A stretch of DNA of 64,000 bases, taken from contig NZ_FOFV01000002.1 in NCBI RefSeq assembly GCF_900111005.1, forward strand, positions 124,001 to 188,000, given 5' to 3'. Positions 62,117-64,000 of the stretch are shown here, piece after piece. The notes beneath the pieces are model-generated. The model saw only the letters and a list, made by a program, of their open reading frames with translations. It had not been told where the DNA came from and searched no databases. The stretch comes from Lentzea albida (lineage in GTDB: Bacteria > Actinomycetota > Actinomycetes > Mycobacteriales > Pseudonocardiaceae). The stretch's first letter is position 1. Each line of letters starts with the position of its first letter. Made by a program: the position numbers and the translations under genes.

Positions 62117-62138
62117 TGCCTGATCAGGGGGTGCCTGA
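62117..62138. promoter_or_regulatory. Direct repeats and palindrome upstream of the kdp operon
   Basis: TGCCTGA occurs at 62117-62123 and 62132-62138, 15 bases apart, and the first copy overlaps the perfect palindrome CCTGATCAGG (62119-62128). They lie 60-80 bases before the first kdp ORF, a suitable place for KdpE binding. The rest of the 62057-62249 gap shows nothing I can name. Confidence 0.4.
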
Positions 62139-62249
62139 CAACGTCCTTACGGGGGTGGGTCCGGCCTTTACGCGTTCTTGAGGCCGGGGAGACCCAGGTC
62201 TCATCCGTTAGGGCCTGCGGCGGTCACGATGTGTGAAATCGTCGGCGTC

Positions 62250-62864
62250 ATGACGCTCGACGAGGTGGCCGACCTGCTCCCCGCCCGCGGTCTGGTGGCG
62301 GTCGACGGCGTGGACGGCGCGGGCAAGACGACGTTCTGCGACGACCTGACGCGGGTGCTGCGGGCACGGGGGCGTGAGGTGGTCCGCGCGTCCGTGGACG
62401 ACTTCCACCACCCACGCGCGATTCGCTGGGCACGCGGCAAGGCGTCCCCCGAGGGCTTCTTCCTGGACAGCTACGACTACGAGCGGTTCGTCTCGCACCT
62501 GCTGGTGCCGTTCGCCGCCGGGGAGCCGTTCCGGCGCGCGAGCCACGACCTGGCGACCGACGAGTACGTGGACGCGCCCGCCGAGGTCGCCCCGCCGTCC
62601 GCGCTGCTGCTGGTCGACGGCATCTTCCTGCACCGCGACGAACTGGTGGGGCGCTGGGACTTCTCGGTGTTCCTGCACGTCGAGTTCGCGGTGTCCGTCG
62701 CGCGCATGGCGAAGCGCGACGGCAGCCCGCCCGACCCGGACGACCCGCGCAACCGCCGCTACGTCGAAGGCCAGCGCCTCTACCTGGCGCGGTGCGACCC
62801 GGCCGCGCGGGCCGATCTCGTGATCGACCACAACGCGCACCGGTCCCCGCTCAGCTCGCCGTGA
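62250..62864 (+). CDS. Uridine-kinase-like P-loop protein
   Basis: About 204 residues: Walker A DGVDGAGKTT, 'SVDDFHHPRAIRW', 'GFFLDSYDYERFV' and 'LLVDGIFLHRDE'. It is the stand-alone counterpart of the kinase half of the fusion gene at 17328. Related proteins are annotated as uridine kinases, but the substrate is uncertain. ATG 62250 is chosen to match that fold; ATG 62229 is an alternative with a longer N-terminus. Confidence 0.82.
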   Translation: MTLDEVADLLPARGLVAVDGVDGAGKTTFCDDLTRVLRARGREVVRASVDDFHHPRAIRWARGKASPEGFFLDSYDYERFVSHLLVPFAAGEPFRRASHDLATDEYVDAPAEVAPPSALLLVDGIFLHRDELVGRWDFSVFLHVEFAVSVARMAKRDGSPPDPDDPRNRRYVEGQRLYLARCDPAARADLVIDHNAHRSPLSSP

Positions 62865-63699
62865 GCGTGCGGCCGAAGAACTCCGAGACCCGGCCGGCCA
62901 CCTCGGGCACGCGCTTGTCGTACAGGTCGACGTGGCTCGCGCCGTCGACCCAGTGGATCTCCTTGGGGCCACCGGCCTTCTGGTAGGCCTCCACGGTCAT
63001 CCACGCCGTGACGGCGTCGCGACCGGCCACGAGCAGCAGCGGCCGCGGCGCGATCAGGTCGACCGCGCGGAACGCGTCGAACGCGGCGATCCGTCCCACG
63101 CTGCTCCACGTCAGCGTCGTCGCCGAGCGCGGGTGCTCACCTCGTGGGGTGCGGTAGTACTCCCAGCCCTCGTAGGCGTGCGGTCCGCCCGCGAGGGCCT
63201 GTTCCCCCGTCTCCGGGAACAGCGGGAAGCTCCCCTGCTGTCCCTGGTCCAGCAGTCCCCGCAGCACGGAGGGGTCCTGGGTGCCGTCGGCGCCGAACCG
63301 GAACTGGCGCGCGATGTCGGCCAGGCTGACCGCGGCGACCGCCTTGACGCGGTGGTCGGTGCCGGCCGCGGCGAGGCCGTAGCCGCCGGAGGCGCAGATG
63401 CCGAGCACGCCGACCTCGTCGGTGTCGAGGAACGTCACGGCCGCGCGGATGTCCTCGACGCGCTGGAACGGGTCCTCGAGACCGCGCGGCAGGCCGCCGC
63501 TCTCGCCCTGGTGGGCGGCGTCGAACGCGAGCGCGAGAAAGCCCTGGTCGGCGAGATGGCGTGCGTACAGGCCCGCCGTCTGCTCCTTGACACCCGTACC
63601 GGGGTGTCCGACGACGACCGCGCCGCGCGGGGTGCCCTCTGGGCGGTACAGGTGGCCGGCGATGTCGATCCCGTTGCTGGGGAAGGTCACGTTGTCCAT
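62851..63699 (-). CDS. Alpha/beta hydrolase, dienelactone-hydrolase style
   Basis: A 282-residue hydrolase: oxyanion motif 'VVVGHPGTGVKEQ', nucleophile elbow 'GICASGGYG' where Cys102 may replace Ser, Asp in 'VAGRDAVT', and His in 'DGASHVDLYDK'. ATG 63699 is preferred over longer readings. Divergent from an XRE regulator and overlapping the uridine-kinase-like gene tail by 14 bases. Substrate unknown. Confidence 0.85.
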   Translation of the reverse strand: MDNVTFPSNGIDIAGHLYRPEGTPRGAVVVGHPGTGVKEQTAGLYARHLADQGFLALAFDAAHQGESGGLPRGLEDPFQRVEDIRAAVTFLDTDEVGVLGICASGGYGLAAAGTDHRVKAVAAVSLADIARQFRFGADGTQDPSVLRGLLDQGQQGSFPLFPETGEQALAGGPHAYEGWEYYRTPRGEHPRSATTLTWSSVGRIAAFDAFRAVDLIAPRPLLLVAGRDAVTAWMTVEAYQKAGGPKEIHWVDGASHVDLYDKRVPEVAGRVSEFFGRTLTAS

Positions 63700-63800
63700 G
63701 ACCACGACACTCGTCGCACGGGGACCGGGCGACCAGGGAAAGCTCAGCCTATGCATGCCAGTACCAGGCACATGACCGGGAGAACGCCGAGACTGGGGGC

Positions 63801-64000
63801 ATGACCGACCTGGGCGAGTTCCTCCGCACCCGCCGCGCCGCGCTCGACCCGCACCGCGCGGGCCTGCCCGACGACGGCCGCCACCGCCGCGTGCCGGGCC
63901 TGCGCCGCGAGGAGCTGGCCCAGCTCGCCCACGTGAGCATCGACTACGTCGTGCGGCTGGAACAGGGCCGCACCAGACGGGTGTCGCGCACCGTCCTCGA
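63801..64000 (+). CDS. XRE-family regulator (5' part)
   Basis: The first 66 residues are visible: 'LGEFLRTRRAALDP', then 'VPGLRREELAQLAHVSIDYVVRLEQGR', the helix-turn-helix of MmyB-type regulators, which usually carry a C-terminal ligand domain. It runs off the right edge. It is divergent from the hydrolase gene and is its probable regulator. Confidence 0.88.
   Translation, partial: MTDLGEFLRTRRAALDPHRAGLPDDGRHRRVPGLRREELAQLAHVSIDYVVRLEQGRTRRVSRTVL

Overview
The window is GC-rich and gene-dense, with GTG starts, ATGA/GTGA-type overlaps, a DUF397 + XRE/DUF5753 pair, a MerR-thioredoxin pair, a complete kdp operon and rare TTA leucine codons. This points to a filamentous actinomycete. The codon style and gene families fit a Pseudonocardiaceae-like genus such as Lentzea, Saccharothrix or Amycolatopsis, but the genus is inferred. 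I see no rRNA, tRNA, CRISPR array, insertion sequence or prophage, and no gene-free stretch longer than about 300 bases; the longest gaps are about 200 bases.

Layout. 1-3997: start of a leftward iterative polyketide/secondary-lipid synthase (two fused enoyl-reductase-type barrels, KS, AT; runs off the left edge). 4193-6526: three-gene operon of a two-domain SnoaL-like protein, a zinc-type macrodomain and a class M sirtuin, i.e. a candidate reversible protein ADP-ribosylation module, divergent from an AraC regulator. 7368-14885: leftward run of two tandem aminoglycoside-phosphotransferase-like genes, GNAT, winged-helix regulator, amino-acid-type ABC importer, a candidate Cys-containing leader peptide and two luciferase-like (sulfur-type) monooxygenases. 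15032-18290: MerR, thioredoxin, Na+/H+ antiporter and a uridine-kinase/GGCT fusion. 18315-20920: orphan FAD monooxygenase and the XRE/DUF397 pair. 21051-26449: MacA/MacB-type ABC exporter operon ending in its own two-component system. 26519-35584: lipoprotein, DUF1479 oxygenase, ROK regulator, DUF1684-SnoaL fusion, methyltransferase with a very long His-rich tail, XRE-cupin regulator, MFS exporter and FAD monooxygenase.

35691-45814 is a coherent alpha-galactoside regulon: secreted GH27 and cytoplasmic GH36 alpha-galactosidases, a sugar ABC importer, a sugar dehydrogenase (SDR), galactonate dehydratase, KDPGal-type aldolase and a DgoR-like GntR regulator. Both divergent promoter regions carry the same 25-bp AT-rich element (24/25 identical), so the two halves are probably co-regulated. 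The expected pathway is galactoside uptake, hydrolysis to galactose, and De Ley-Doudoroff degradation to pyruvate and glyceraldehyde 3-phosphate; a 2-keto-3-deoxygalactonate kinase is not present here.

45892-54391: secreted sphingomyelinase-like phosphodiesterase, then an operon of a SWIM-zinc-finger protein with two paralogous ~825-residue DUF6493-type proteins of unknown function, then lysA. 54593-62056: kdpFABCDE preceded by a 27-residue hydrophobic peptide. 62250-64000: second uridine-kinase-like gene, alpha/beta hydrolase, and the start of an XRE regulator.

The best candidates for undescribed biology are the lipoate-free sirtuin/macrodomain/SnoaL operon, the SWIM + duplicated DUF6493 operon, and the His-rich methyltransferase with its DUF1684-SnoaL partner.
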